Source of the DNA: Micromonospora sonchi
Lineage (GTDB): Bacteria > Actinomycetota > Actinomycetes > Mycobacteriales > Micromonosporaceae
Length of the DNA stretch: 57,975 nucleotides
Assembly: GCF_014646235.1 (NCBI RefSeq)
Contig: NZ_BMNB01000036.1
Location: 1 to 57,975, forward strand
Reading direction: 5' to 3'
Shown: positions 32,446-41,106 of the stretch, one piece after another
Numbering within the stretch: position 1 is the stretch's first letter
Layout: every line of letters starts with the position of its first letter
Position numbers and translations under genes: made by a program
The notes under the pieces: model-generated
Database searches by the model: none
The model's input: only the letters and a program-made list of their open reading frames with translations
Told to the model about the DNA's origin: nothing

Positions 32446-34011
32446 ATGCGGGGCAGTCGGGTGGTGATGCTGGCTGCCGCGTTCGCCGGGGCGCTCGGTG
32501 TGGCGTACCTCATCCTGCCGGTGATGGGTTCGGACCTGGCGGCGCAGGTGGCCCGGGCCGACTTCTTCGCCGCGCACGGCCCGGCCCCGATCGACCTGCG
32601 TTGGTACGGCGGGGTCCAGCAGTTCGGCTACAGCCTCCTCGCCCAGCCGGTGATGGCCCTGCTCGGGGTACGCCTCACCGGTGTGCTGGCCCTGGTCGCG
32701 GCGGCGACCGCGTTCGCCGCGCTGCTGGCGCGTACCCGGGTGCCCCGCCCGCTGCTCGGCAGCCTGGTCGGGGTGGCCACCATCGCCGGCAACCTGGTTG
32801 CCGGCCGGGTGACGTACGGCCTCGGGGTGGCCTTCGGCCTCGCCGCTCTGCTCGCCCTCACCTGGTGCCCCCGGCCTGCAAGCGGCTGGGCGCGGCTGGC
32901 GCTGGCCGGGGCCGGAGCGCTGCTCGCCTCCGCGACCAGCCCGGTGGCCGGTCTCTTCGTCGGTCTGGCGGGGGTGGCGCTGCTGCTGTCCCGCCGCTAC
33001 GCCGACGGGCTGACCCTCGCGGTGGCGGCGGCCCTGCCGCTGGGCGCCACGGCGGTGCTCTTCGGTGACGGTGGCTGGATGAACATCAGCCGCACCGACA
33101 CGGTCCGGGCCACGGCGACCGCCCTGCTGGTGGCGGCGCTGGTCGGCTACCGCCCGGTGCGGATCGGCGCGCTGCTGGCAGCGGGCGGGGTGGTCGCGGC
33201 GGCGTTGGTGCACACCCCGGTCGGACTGAACGCCACCCGGCTGGCGGCCATGTTCGCGCTGCCGCTCCTGGCCGCCGCAGCTCACCGCCCCACCTGGCCG
33301 GCGCGGCCGGCCCGGCGGGGGGTGGCGGCGGGCGCGCTGGCCGCGCTGCTGGCGGCGGTCTGCTGGTGGCAGCCGCCGGTGGTGCCCGCCGACCTGCGCG
33401 GCATCGGCGATCCGACCAGCGATCCCGGCTACTTCGCCCCGCTGCGCGCCGAGTTGGACCGCCGCGGGCTGATCGGCCGGCTGGAGGTGCCGCCAACCCG
33501 CAACTACTGGGAGGCCGCCCGGCTCGGCGACCTGCCGCTGGCCCGGGGCTGGCTACGGCAGGCCGACATCGGCCGCAACCCGCTGTTCTTCACCACCGTG
33601 CCCGGCGCCGCCGGCACCGGCGTGCCGCTGACCGCGGAGAGCTACCGGAGCTGGCTGGACGAGAACGCGGTGCAGTACGTCGCGGTGCCCGACGCGCCGC
33701 TGTCCTGGGTCGGCCGGGCCGAGGCCGAGCTGGTCGTGGCGGGTCTGCCGTACCTGACGGAGGTGTGGTCGGAGCGGCGGTGGCGACTGTACGCGGTAAC
33801 CGAGCCGAGGCCACTGGTCGGGCCGCCCGGCGAGTTGCTCCGCGCCGACGGCGCTTCGATCACCTTCCGCGCCTCCCGCCCCGGCCCGGTGCCGGTCCGC
33901 ATCCGGCACAGCCGCTGGCTGACCGCCTCCGGTGGCGCGACGGTCTCCGCCGCCGGTGACTGGACGACGGTGATCGTCCCGCGCGCCGGGACGTACACCC
34001 TCGGCAGCTGA
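32446..34011 (+). CDS. Polytopic membrane protein, possible GT-C glycosyltransferase
   Basis: 521 aa from ATG 32446, preceded by ACGGAGG. About ten hydrophobic segments fill residues 1-310, followed by a soluble domain of about 200 residues (from VPADLRGIGDPTSDPGY). An acidic residue pair in the first loop (MGSDLAAQVARADFF) fits GT-C enzymes. No diagnostic family motif is recognised. Its placement between the mannosyltransferases and glnE suggests an envelope-glycan role, which is inference. Confidence 0.7.
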   Translation: MRGSRVVMLAAAFAGALGVAYLILPVMGSDLAAQVARADFFAAHGPAPIDLRWYGGVQQFGYSLLAQPVMALLGVRLTGVLALVAAATAFAALLARTRVPRPLLGSLVGVATIAGNLVAGRVTYGLGVAFGLAALLALTWCPRPASGWARLALAGAGALLASATSPVAGLFVGLAGVALLLSRRYADGLTLAVAAALPLGATAVLFGDGGWMNISRTDTVRATATALLVAALVGYRPVRIGALLAAGGVVAAALVHTPVGLNATRLAAMFALPLLAAAAHRPTWPARPARRGVAAGALAALLAAVCWWQPPVVPADLRGIGDPTSDPGYFAPLRAELDRRGLIGRLEVPPTRNYWEAARLGDLPLARGWLRQADIGRNPLFFTTVPGAAGTGVPLTAESYRSWLDENAVQYVAVPDAPLSWVGRAEAELVVAGLPYLTEVWSERRWRLYAVTEPRPLVGPPGELLRADGASITFRASRPGPVPVRIRHSRWLTASGGATVSAAGDWTTVIVPRAGTYTLGS

Positions 34012-34027
34012 ACCCGCCCGCCCTTCC

Positions 34028-37000
34028 TTACATCTCCAGCAGGCGTTGGGTGGCGGCGCGGGAGCGGCGGCCGGTGCGCAGGTACTCGTCGAGGAACTCG
34101 CCCGGGTCGTCGCCGCCGAGCAGCCGGGCCACGCCGGCCAGCTCCACGCCGTGCCGGGGCAGTTGGTCGCCGGCGCGGCCCCGGATCAGCATCAGCGCGT
34201 TGCGGACCTGTGCCGCGAGGGTCCAGCCGGCCGCCATCGCCTCGGCGTCCGCCGGGTCCACCAGGCCCGCGTCCCGGGCGGCGGTGAGCGCGTCGAGGGT
34301 ACGCGTACCGCGCAGCTGCGGGTACGCCCCCGCGTGCCGCAGCTGGAGCAGCTGCACCGCCCACTCCACGTCGGCCAGGCCGCCCCGGCCCAGTTTGGTG
34401 TGGGTGGCCGGGTCGGCGCCCCGGGGCAGCCGTTCGGTCTCCACCCGCGCCTTGATCCGGCGGATCTCGACGACCTGCTCGCGGGTCAGCCCGTCGGCCG
34501 GGTACCGGACCGGATCGACCAGCTGCTCGAAGCGGGTGCCCAGCTCGGCGTCGCCGCAGACGTAGCGGGCCCGCAGCAGGGCCTGAGCCTCCCACACCCG
34601 AGACCAGCGGGCGTAGTACTGCCGGTACGCGCCGAGGCTGCGGACCAGTGGACCCTCCCGGCCCTCGGGACGCAGGTCGGCGTCGACGCCGAGCGCCGGA
34701 TCGGGGGCGGGCATGCCGAGCAGCCGGCGCAGTTCCTCCGCGATGGCCTGGGCGGCGGTGCTGGCCGCGCGCTCGCTGGCACCTTCCAACGGCTGGTAGA
34801 CGAAGAGCACGTCGGCGTCGGAAAGGTAGTTGGACTCGTAGCCGCCGAGCCGGCCCATCCCGATCACCGCGAACTCCAGTTCCGGCATGGCCGGCCGGGC
34901 GGCCCGCGCGGCGCGCAGCGCGGCGGCGAGGGTGGCGTCGGTGACGGCGGCCAGTGCGGAGCCGACCGCCGTGATGTCGGCCAGGCCGGGTGTGGCGCGG
35001 TCACCGTCCGGACGCGACGGAGCGAGCGACCCGGCGCGGCTGAGCACGTCGGCGCAGGCGAGGCGGAGCAGTTCCCGCCGGCGCAGCGCGCGTACCGCCC
35101 GGATGGCCTCGACCGGGTCGTCGGCGTGCCGGGTCGCGGCGGCGGCGAAACCGTCGCAGAGCACCTCGCGCGGCCGGGGCCTCAGCTCGCTCTCGTCGGC
35201 CAGCAGGCGCAGCGCCTCCGGCTCGCGGGCCAGCAGGTCGCTGACGTAGCGGGAGGAGGAGAGCACCCGGGCCAGCCGGCGGGCCACCGGCCCGGAGTCG
35301 CGCAGCAGCCGGAGATACCAGGGGCTGCGGCCGAGGGAGTCGGAAACCTGGCGGTAGCTCAGCAGGCCACGGTCCGGTTCGGGGGCGTCGGCGAACTCGC
35401 TGAGCAGCACCGGCAGCAGGGTGCGCTGGATTGCCGCGGTGCGGCTCACTCCGCCGGTGAGGGCCTGGAGGTGACGCAGCGCCCCGGCCGGGTCGGCGAA
35501 GCCGAGAATCTCCAGCCGGTTGCTTGCCGCCTCCGGGGTCAGCCGCAACCCGTCGGCCGGCACCCGGGCCACCGACTCCAGCAGCGGCCGGTAGAGCAGT
35601 TTGGCGTGCAGTCGGCGTACCTCGGTGGCGTGGGTGACCCACTCGGCGCGGAACTCCTCGACGGCGCTGCGCCCCGGGGTGGCGGTGTAGCCGAGCGCGG
35701 CGGCGAGCCAGCGCAGCGCCCCCGGTTCGGCCGGCACGGTGTGGGTACGCCGCAGGCCCTGTAGTTGCAGGCGGTGCTCGACGCCGCGCAGGAAGCGGTA
35801 GCCGTTCAGCAGCGCCTCCCCGTCGGCCCGGCCGACGTAGCCGCCGGTGACCAGCGCCCGTAGGGCCGGAATGGTGCCGGGGGCGCGCAGCGACTCGTCG
35901 CCGCGCCCGTGCACCAGTTGCAGCAGCTGCACCGCGAACTCGATGTCGCGCAGCCCGCCCGGGCCGCGTTTGATCTCGCGTTCCAGCTCCTTCGGCGGGA
36001 TGTTGTCGATGATTTTCCGCCGCATGGCCCGGACGTCCTCGACCGCCTCCGGGCGCTCGGCCGCCTGCCAGAGCAGGGGTGCCAGGGCGTCGATCCACTC
36101 CCGGCCCAGCGCCAGGTCGCCGGCGGCCGGGCGGGCCTTGAGCAGGGCCTGGAACTCCCAGGTACGCGCCCACCGCCGGTAGTACGCCAGGTGGCTGGCG
36201 AGCGTACGCACCAGCGGGCCCCGGTTGCCCTCCGGGCGCAGTGCCGCGTCGACCGGCCAGGCAACCAGGCCACAGATGTGGATCAGTCGGGTGGCCACGG
36301 TGGTGGCGGTGGTCAGGTCGTCGTCCTCGGCGGCCACGAAGATCACGTCGACGTCGGAGACGTAGTTCAGCTCGCCGCCGCCGCACTTGCCCATCGCCAC
36401 CACCGCGAGCCGAGGGCGCCGGGTGCCCTCGGGCAGCTCGCCGACGGCGATCGCGTACGCGGCCGAGAGGGTGGCGTCGGCCAGCGTGGAGAGCGCAACC
36501 ATGGTCTGTTCCAGGCTGCGCCCGCCGGTCAGGTCCGCCGCCGCGATGCGCAGCAGCGCCAGCCGGTACGCGCGGCGCAGCGCGGCGATGGGACTGCCGG
36601 CACCAGCCCGACCCGGCCCGGAAGCCGTGGCGCGGTTCGGCCCGGAAACCGTGGCGCGGTTCGGCGGTGCCGCCGACGCCCACCCCGGGTCGAGCCGTCC
36701 GTCGGCGACCGGGGCGAGCCCGTCCGGTCCGGTGCGCAGCATCGGCCACTGGTCGGGGTTGGCGACGAGATGGTCCCCCAGCGCGGAAGAGGCGCCCAGC
36801 ACGGCAATCAGCCGCCGGCGCAGCCCCGGATCGTCGGCCAGGGCGGCGAGCAGCGCGGAGCCCGCGCCGATCCCGGCGGAGTCACCGGTCGCCGTGCCGC
36901 CCGTGCCCGCCGAACCGCCCGCCCCGGTGCCACCACCCGCTGTGGCGCCACCACCCGCCCCGGCGCCACCGTTCGCGCCGGCTTCGGCCCGCCGCTCGGC

Positions 37001-37222
37001 CTCGACGAGCCGGTGCAGCTGGCGCAGCGCCAGATCCGGGTCGGCGGCCCGGGACAGCGCGGTGAGCAGCTCCCCGGCTCGCTCGTCGGTGGGTTCCTGC
37101 GGCTGTGGGCGCCACAGGCCGAGCCCGTCGGGGCCGAGCAGGTCGGCGGCCCGGGCGCCGCCGTCGTCGGCGCGGATGCCGAAGCCGTAGCGGGCCAGCC
37201 GGCCGCTGGTCGGCCGGCCCAT
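34028..37222 (-). CDS. glnE: Bifunctional glutamine synthetase adenylyltransferase/deadenylase GlnE
   Basis: Adds and removes AMP on the GlnA1 tyrosine. 1064 aa from ATG 37222. Two nucleotidyltransferase halves are seen: GGGELNYVSDVDVIFVA and GGYESNYLSDADVLFVY, each with the G-S and DxD catalytic pattern, separated by helical domains (KRGPGGLRDIEFAVQ and KLGRGGLADVEWAVQ repeats). An odd Gly/Ala/Thr-rich low-complexity insert lies near residues 80-117, and a short repeat (PNRAT twice) at about 190-200. Overlaps the amidotransferase stop by one base (TGATG). Its TAA stop lies in sequence like the end of the GGGGCCC repeat. Confidence 0.95.
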   Translation of the reverse strand: MGRPTSGRLARYGFGIRADDGGARAADLLGPDGLGLWRPQPQEPTDERAGELLTALSRAADPDLALRQLHRLVEAERRAEAGANGGAGAGGGATAGGGTGAGGSAGTGGTATGDSAGIGAGSALLAALADDPGLRRRLIAVLGASSALGDHLVANPDQWPMLRTGPDGLAPVADGRLDPGWASAAPPNRATVSGPNRATASGPGRAGAGSPIAALRRAYRLALLRIAAADLTGGRSLEQTMVALSTLADATLSAAYAIAVGELPEGTRRPRLAVVAMGKCGGGELNYVSDVDVIFVAAEDDDLTTATTVATRLIHICGLVAWPVDAALRPEGNRGPLVRTLASHLAYYRRWARTWEFQALLKARPAAGDLALGREWIDALAPLLWQAAERPEAVEDVRAMRRKIIDNIPPKELEREIKRGPGGLRDIEFAVQLLQLVHGRGDESLRAPGTIPALRALVTGGYVGRADGEALLNGYRFLRGVEHRLQLQGLRRTHTVPAEPGALRWLAAALGYTATPGRSAVEEFRAEWVTHATEVRRLHAKLLYRPLLESVARVPADGLRLTPEAASNRLEILGFADPAGALRHLQALTGGVSRTAAIQRTLLPVLLSEFADAPEPDRGLLSYRQVSDSLGRSPWYLRLLRDSGPVARRLARVLSSSRYVSDLLAREPEALRLLADESELRPRPREVLCDGFAAAATRHADDPVEAIRAVRALRRRELLRLACADVLSRAGSLAPSRPDGDRATPGLADITAVGSALAAVTDATLAAALRAARAARPAMPELEFAVIGMGRLGGYESNYLSDADVLFVYQPLEGASERAASTAAQAIAEELRRLLGMPAPDPALGVDADLRPEGREGPLVRSLGAYRQYYARWSRVWEAQALLRARYVCGDAELGTRFEQLVDPVRYPADGLTREQVVEIRRIKARVETERLPRGADPATHTKLGRGGLADVEWAVQLLQLRHAGAYPQLRGTRTLDALTAARDAGLVDPADAEAMAAGWTLAAQVRNALMLIRGRAGDQLPRHGVELAGVARLLGGDDPGEFLDEYLRTGRRSRAATQRLLEM

Positions 37223-37989
37223 CACTGCCCGAGCAGCGGCAGGCTGCGGCGCGGCGCGGCGTCGTCCAGCTCGCCCAGGGCGAGTGCGGCGAACCGGGCG
37301 GCGAACGGCTGCCACACGTCCTCGATGTCGGCCAGCACCGCGTGGCAGGCGGCGACCACCAACTGCGGGTCGTAGCCCAGCTCGGCCAGCAGTGCCGAGT
37401 CGGTGGCCCAGTCGACGATCATCGCCGGGTCGCACTCGATGTGGAACTGCAGGCCCCAGGCCCGGTCGCCGAGGCGGAACGCCTGGTGCGGGTAGCGGGA
37501 GGAGGCGGCCAGCAGGGTGGCCCCGGCGGGCAGTTCGGTGATCTCGTCGGCGTGCCACTGGAGGACGTCCGGGATCAGCGGCACGTACCGGAAGAGCAGA
37601 TCGTTCTCGGCGGCGTCGCGCCGGCCGACCACGGCGGGCCCGACCTCCGGCCCGGACGGGCTGCGCTCGACCGTGCCGGCGTGCGCGGTGGCGAGCAGTT
37701 GCGCCCCGAGGCAGATGCCCAGCGTCGGCGTGCGGTGCCGGACCGCCTTGCGCAGCAGCCCCTCCACGGCCGGGAACCACGGCGCCCCGGGCGATCCGTC
37801 GGGGCGCGGGTACGCCTGCCGGTCGCCGCCGAGCACCACCAGCGCGGCGTACCCGTCGAGGTCGGCGGGAAGTTCGTCGCCCGCGTGCGGACGGGTCACC
37901 GACAGGTCGAGGCCGGCTTCGGTCAGCCACTCACCCAACCGGCGTACGTCGTCGTCCGGGTCGTTCTCGATCACCAACGCGGTTGCCAC
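37222..37989 (-). CDS. Class I glutamine amidotransferase-like protein
   Basis: 255 aa. Nucleophile elbow GICLGAQLLA (Cys near 93) and LQFHIECDP (catalytic His near 183) show a GATase1 fold with a full triad likely. No synthase domain is attached; similar stand-alone proteins are called type 1 glutamine amidotransferase. It is directly upstream of and overlaps glnE, so it may belong to nitrogen metabolism. Leaderless start with TAGCCT 7 nt upstream. Confidence 0.88.
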   Translation of the reverse strand: MATALVIENDPDDDVRRLGEWLTEAGLDLSVTRPHAGDELPADLDGYAALVVLGGDRQAYPRPDGSPGAPWFPAVEGLLRKAVRHRTPTLGICLGAQLLATAHAGTVERSPSGPEVGPAVVGRRDAAENDLLFRYVPLIPDVLQWHADEITELPAGATLLAASSRYPHQAFRLGDRAWGLQFHIECDPAMIVDWATDSALLAELGYDPQLVVAACHAVLADIEDVWQPFAARFAALALGELDDAAPRRSLPLLGQ

Positions 37990-37996
37990 GCCGTCG

Positions 37997-38002
37997 AGGC
38001 TA
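37997..38002 (-). promoter_or_regulatory. -10 hexamer TAGCCT, leaderless start of the amidotransferase gene
   Basis: TAGCCT on the minus strand, 7-nt spacer, then GTG 37989; no SD. Divergent from the LdcA promoter 34 bp away. Confidence 0.5.
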
Positions 38003-38035
38003 TCCGGTCCCGCCGACGGCAGCGGTGCGCGGGAC

Positions 38036-38041
38036 TAGGCT
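38036..38041 (+). promoter_or_regulatory. -10 hexamer TAGGCT, leaderless start of the LD-carboxypeptidase gene
   Basis: TAGGCT, 8-nt spacer, then GTG 38050; no SD. Confidence 0.45.
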
Positions 38042-38049
38042 CTTGCGCT

Positions 38050-38991
38050 GTGTCCGACCACACCGCCCCCGACCACGTGCTCCGCCCACCGGCGCTGCGT
38101 CCGGGCGACACGGTGATGCTGGTCTCGCCCTCGGGGCCGACCCGCCCGGAACGGGTGGCCCGGGGCATCGAACTGCTCACCGGCTGGGGGCTACGGCCGG
38201 TGCTGGCACCGAACGTGTACGCCCGCCACGGCTACCTGGCCGGCCCCGACGCGCTGCGGGCGGCCGACCTCAACACCGCCTTCGCCGACCCCGAGGTACG
38301 CGGGGTGATCTGCACCCGGGGCGGTTACGGCGCGCAGCGGGTGGTGGACGCCATCGACATGGCAGCGGTCCGCCGCGACCCGAAGGTGGTGGCCGGCTTC
38401 TCCGACATCACCGCGCTGCAACTGGCGCTGTGGCGCGGCGCCCGGCTGGCCGGGGTGCACGGACCCGGAGCGGCCTGGCGGGACGAGCGGACCCCGCTGG
38501 CCTCGGCGGAGTCGCTGCACGCGGCGCTGACCACCACCGAACCGGTCACCGTCGCCGCCGTGCCGGCCGAGGAGACCTTCGGCGTACGCGTGCCGGGGCG
38601 GGCCGTCGGTCGGCTGCTCGGCGGCAACCTCTGTCTGGTCGTGGCCTCGCTCGGCACCCCGGACATGCCCGACCTGACCGGGGCGGTGCTGCTGCTCGAG
38701 GACGTGCAGGAGCCGCCGTACAAGATCGATCGGATGCTGACCCAGCTGCGCCGCGCCGGTGCGCTGGACGGGCTGGCCGGGGTGGCGGTCGGCCAGTTCA
38801 GCGACTGCTCGGACGGTTGGCCGGTGGGGGTCGCCGACGTACTCACCGAGCGGCTCGGCGACCTGGGTGTGCCGGTGCTCGGCGGTCTGCCGATCGGTCA
38901 CGGCCCCGGCCAGCTCACCGTCCCGGTGGGCACCCTGGCCACCCTCGACGCCGCCGCCGGCACGCTGACCGTCGCCCCCGCCGTCCGCTGA
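38050..38991 (+). CDS. LD-carboxypeptidase (peptidase family S66)
   Basis: Cleaves the L,D bond of muropeptide tetrapeptides or related peptides during peptidoglycan turnover; some S66 members instead confer microcin resistance. 313 aa. Ser118 in AGFSDITAL is the nucleophile; Glu in LLLEDVQEPPYKIDRML and His in GLPIGHGPGQLTVPVG complete the Ser-Glu-His triad. GGNLCLV is a further family motif. No signal peptide, so cytosolic. GTG start chosen on the upstream TAGGCT. Confidence 0.92.
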   Translation: MSDHTAPDHVLRPPALRPGDTVMLVSPSGPTRPERVARGIELLTGWGLRPVLAPNVYARHGYLAGPDALRAADLNTAFADPEVRGVICTRGGYGAQRVVDAIDMAAVRRDPKVVAGFSDITALQLALWRGARLAGVHGPGAAWRDERTPLASAESLHAALTTTEPVTVAAVPAEETFGVRVPGRAVGRLLGGNLCLVVASLGTPDMPDLTGAVLLLEDVQEPPYKIDRMLTQLRRAGALDGLAGVAVGQFSDCSDGWPVGVADVLTERLGDLGVPVLGGLPIGHGPGQLTVPVGTLATLDAAAGTLTVAPAVR

Positions 38992-38999
38992 CCGCGCCG

Positions 39000-39425
39000 T
39001 CAGGCGATGCAGGCGCAGACGATGAGGGCGGCGCCGAAGTGGGTGGCGGCGCTGACCCGGGCCGCCGGGTGCGGCTCGTCGGAGCCGAAGACCTCGCCGA
39101 GCCGGCCCGGGGTGAGCAGGTCCAGCACGAAGAAGGCCAGCGCCATGATGCCCAGGCCGATCAGCCCGAACAGGACGGTCGAGGCCAGTCCCTTCACGAA
39201 GTCGTGGTAACTGGTCAGGATCGCGGTGAACACGATCGCGGCGACCCCGAGCTGGTTGGCGGCGAGCAGCAGGCCCGCGTTGGCGTTGCGGCGTACCCAG
39301 ATCAGGTCTCGCAGCTTGCCGGGCGTGAGCAGGTCGACCAGCACGAACCCGGCGGCCATCAGGCCGACCCCGACGACTCCGAACACGACGCTCTGCCAGG
39401 CTCCGCTGAGCAGGTCCTCCAGCAC
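39000..39425 (-). CDS. DUF350 membrane protein
   Basis: 141 aa with four hydrophobic segments and an internal duplication: VLVDLLTPGKLRDLI and FVLDLLTPGRLGEVF are clear repeats of one two-helix unit. GTG 39425 is chosen because GGGGAGG lies 6 nt upstream. DUF350 proteins are small inner-membrane proteins of unknown function. Lies between the LD-carboxypeptidase (convergent) and glnA2 (upstream, same strand). Confidence 0.88.
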   Translation of the reverse strand: MLEDLLSGAWQSVVFGVVGVGLMAAGFVLVDLLTPGKLRDLIWVRRNANAGLLLAANQLGVAAIVFTAILTSYHDFVKGLASTVLFGLIGLGIMALAFFVLDLLTPGRLGEVFGSDEPHPAARVSAATHFGAALIVCACIA

Positions 39426-39528
39426 CGACTGCCTCCCCGACCGTCGTCGACCGCCCCGGCCGGCGGACGCCGGCACGGTGATCGAGACGATAGCGGCCAG
39501 GCGCAACGCCGGGCCGACCGGCGGCCTA

Positions 39529-40878
39529 CTACAGCGACAGGTAGTGCTGGCGCTCGTACGGGGTGACCTGGCGGCGGTACTGCTCCCACTCGGCGCGCTT
39601 GTTGCGCAGGAAGAAGTCGAAGACGTGCTCGCCGAGCACCTCGGCGACCAGCTCGGAACCGGCCATCACGTCGATCGCCTCGGCGAGGTTCTCCGGCAAC
39701 GGCTCGTACCCCATCGCCCGCCGCTCGCCGCTGGTCAGTGACCACACGTCGTCCTCGGCGCCGGGCGGCAGCTCGTACCCCTCCTCGATGCCCTTCAGCC
39801 CGGCGCCGAGCAGCACCGCGAAGGCCAGATACGGGTTGGCGGCCGAGTCGGGCGAGCGGATCTCCACCCGGGCCGAGTTCGGCTTGCCGTACGCCGGGAC
39901 GCGGACCAGCGCGGAGCGGTTCAGGTGACCCCAGCAGACGTACGCGGGACTCTCGGTGACCCGGTCCGGCAGCGCCTGCGGGAACAGGCGCTTGTACGAG
40001 TTCACCCACTGGTTGGTGACCGCGGTGTACTCGCGGGCGTGGGTGAGCAGACCGGCGATGAACGCCCGGGCCACCTTGGACAGCTTCATCGGGTCGCCTG
40101 CGTCGTGGAACGCGTTGCGTTCCCCCTCGAAGAGCGACAGGTGGGTGTGCATCCCGCTGCCCGGCTGGTCGGTGAAGGGCTTGGGCATGAAGGTGGCCTG
40201 CACGCCGGTGGAGAGCGCCACCTCCTTGACCACGTGCCGGAAGGTCATGATGTTGTCGGCGGTGGTCAGCGCATCGGCGTAGCGCAGGTCGATCTCCTGC
40301 TGGCCGGGGGCGACCTCGTGGTGGCTGTACTCGACCGAGATGCCGATCCGCTCCAGCGCGAGCACCGCCTGCCGGCGGAAGTCGCGGGCCACCGAGTGGG
40401 TGGTGTGCTCGAAGTAGCCGCCGGTGTCCACCGGGACCGGCACCGTGCCGTCCGCCGGCCCGTCCTCCAGCAGGAAGAACTCGATCTCCGGGTGGGTGTA
40501 GAAGGTGAAGCCCTTCTCGGCCGCCTTGGACAGCGACCGGCGCAGCACGTGTCGCGGGTCGGCCCAGGCCGGGCCCCCGTCGGGGAGCAGGATGTCGCAG
40601 AACATCCGGGCGCTCTCGCCGCTGACCCCGCCCTCGAAGGGGAAGACCTGGAAGGTGGTGGGGTCAGGCATGGCCACCATGTCCGACTCGTAGACCCGGG
40701 CGAAGCCCTCGATCGCCGAGCCGTCGAACCCGATGCCCTCGTCGAAGGCGGACTCCAGCTCGGCGGGGGCGACGGACACGCTCTTGAGCGTGCCGAGCAC
40801 GTCGGTGAACCAGAGCCGGACGAAGCGGATGTCCCGCTCTTCCAGCGTACGGAGGACGAACTCCTGCTGACGGTCCAC
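39529..40878 (-). CDS. glnA2: Glutamine synthetase type I homologue (GlnA2-like)
   Basis: 449 aa. GS signatures are present: GFDGSAIEGFARV, THPEIEFFLLE (metal Glu), KPFTDQPGSGMHTHLS (ATP site), NRSALVRVP. The region of the adenylylation tyrosine instead reads EDDVWSLTSGERR, so this is a GSI-alpha-like enzyme not regulated by GlnE. Actinobacterial GlnA2 proteins may act as true GS or as gamma-glutamylpolyamine synthetases, which cannot be decided here. A GlnR-like box lies about 80 bp upstream. Confidence 0.93.
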   Translation of the reverse strand: MDRQQEFVLRTLEERDIRFVRLWFTDVLGTLKSVSVAPAELESAFDEGIGFDGSAIEGFARVYESDMVAMPDPTTFQVFPFEGGVSGESARMFCDILLPDGGPAWADPRHVLRRSLSKAAEKGFTFYTHPEIEFFLLEDGPADGTVPVPVDTGGYFEHTTHSVARDFRRQAVLALERIGISVEYSHHEVAPGQQEIDLRYADALTTADNIMTFRHVVKEVALSTGVQATFMPKPFTDQPGSGMHTHLSLFEGERNAFHDAGDPMKLSKVARAFIAGLLTHAREYTAVTNQWVNSYKRLFPQALPDRVTESPAYVCWGHLNRSALVRVPAYGKPNSARVEIRSPDSAANPYLAFAVLLGAGLKGIEEGYELPPGAEDDVWSLTSGERRAMGYEPLPENLAEAIDVMAGSELVAEVLGEHVFDFFLRNKRAEWEQYRRQVTPYERQHYLSL

Positions 40879-40956
40879 TGTCCCAACCTTCCGCGACTCA
40901 AGGTCCGCCTTCGACCGGGCCTTGCCCGACCTGACCGACCAGTCTCCACCGGTGCG

Positions 40957-40972
40957 GTTACGCAGACGTTAC
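40957..40972 (-). promoter_or_regulatory. GlnR-like box upstream of glnA2
   Basis: On the minus strand GTAAC-N6-GTAAC, close to GTNAC-N6-GAAAC, about 80 bp upstream of the glnA2 start, similar in spacing to the glnA box. One base departs from consensus. Confidence 0.35.
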
Positions 40973-40976
40973 GCGA

Positions 40977-41032
40977 ATCGCCGCCGTCGCGCCCCGCGCA
41001 GTCCATCGCCGCCGTCGCGCCCCGCGCAGTCC
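40977..41032. repeat. Perfect 28-bp tandem duplication between glnA2 and nadE
   Basis: Copies 40977-41004 and 41005-41032 are identical, starting ATCGCCGCCGTCGCGCC. It lies in the divergent promoter region. Confidence 0.85.
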
Positions 41033-41106
41033 CGAGCCGCGGTGGCCCGCGGGACGTGTGCCCGCGCCCACGTGTCGGCCTCACCCCGCTGGGGCAAGAT
41101 GAGGAC

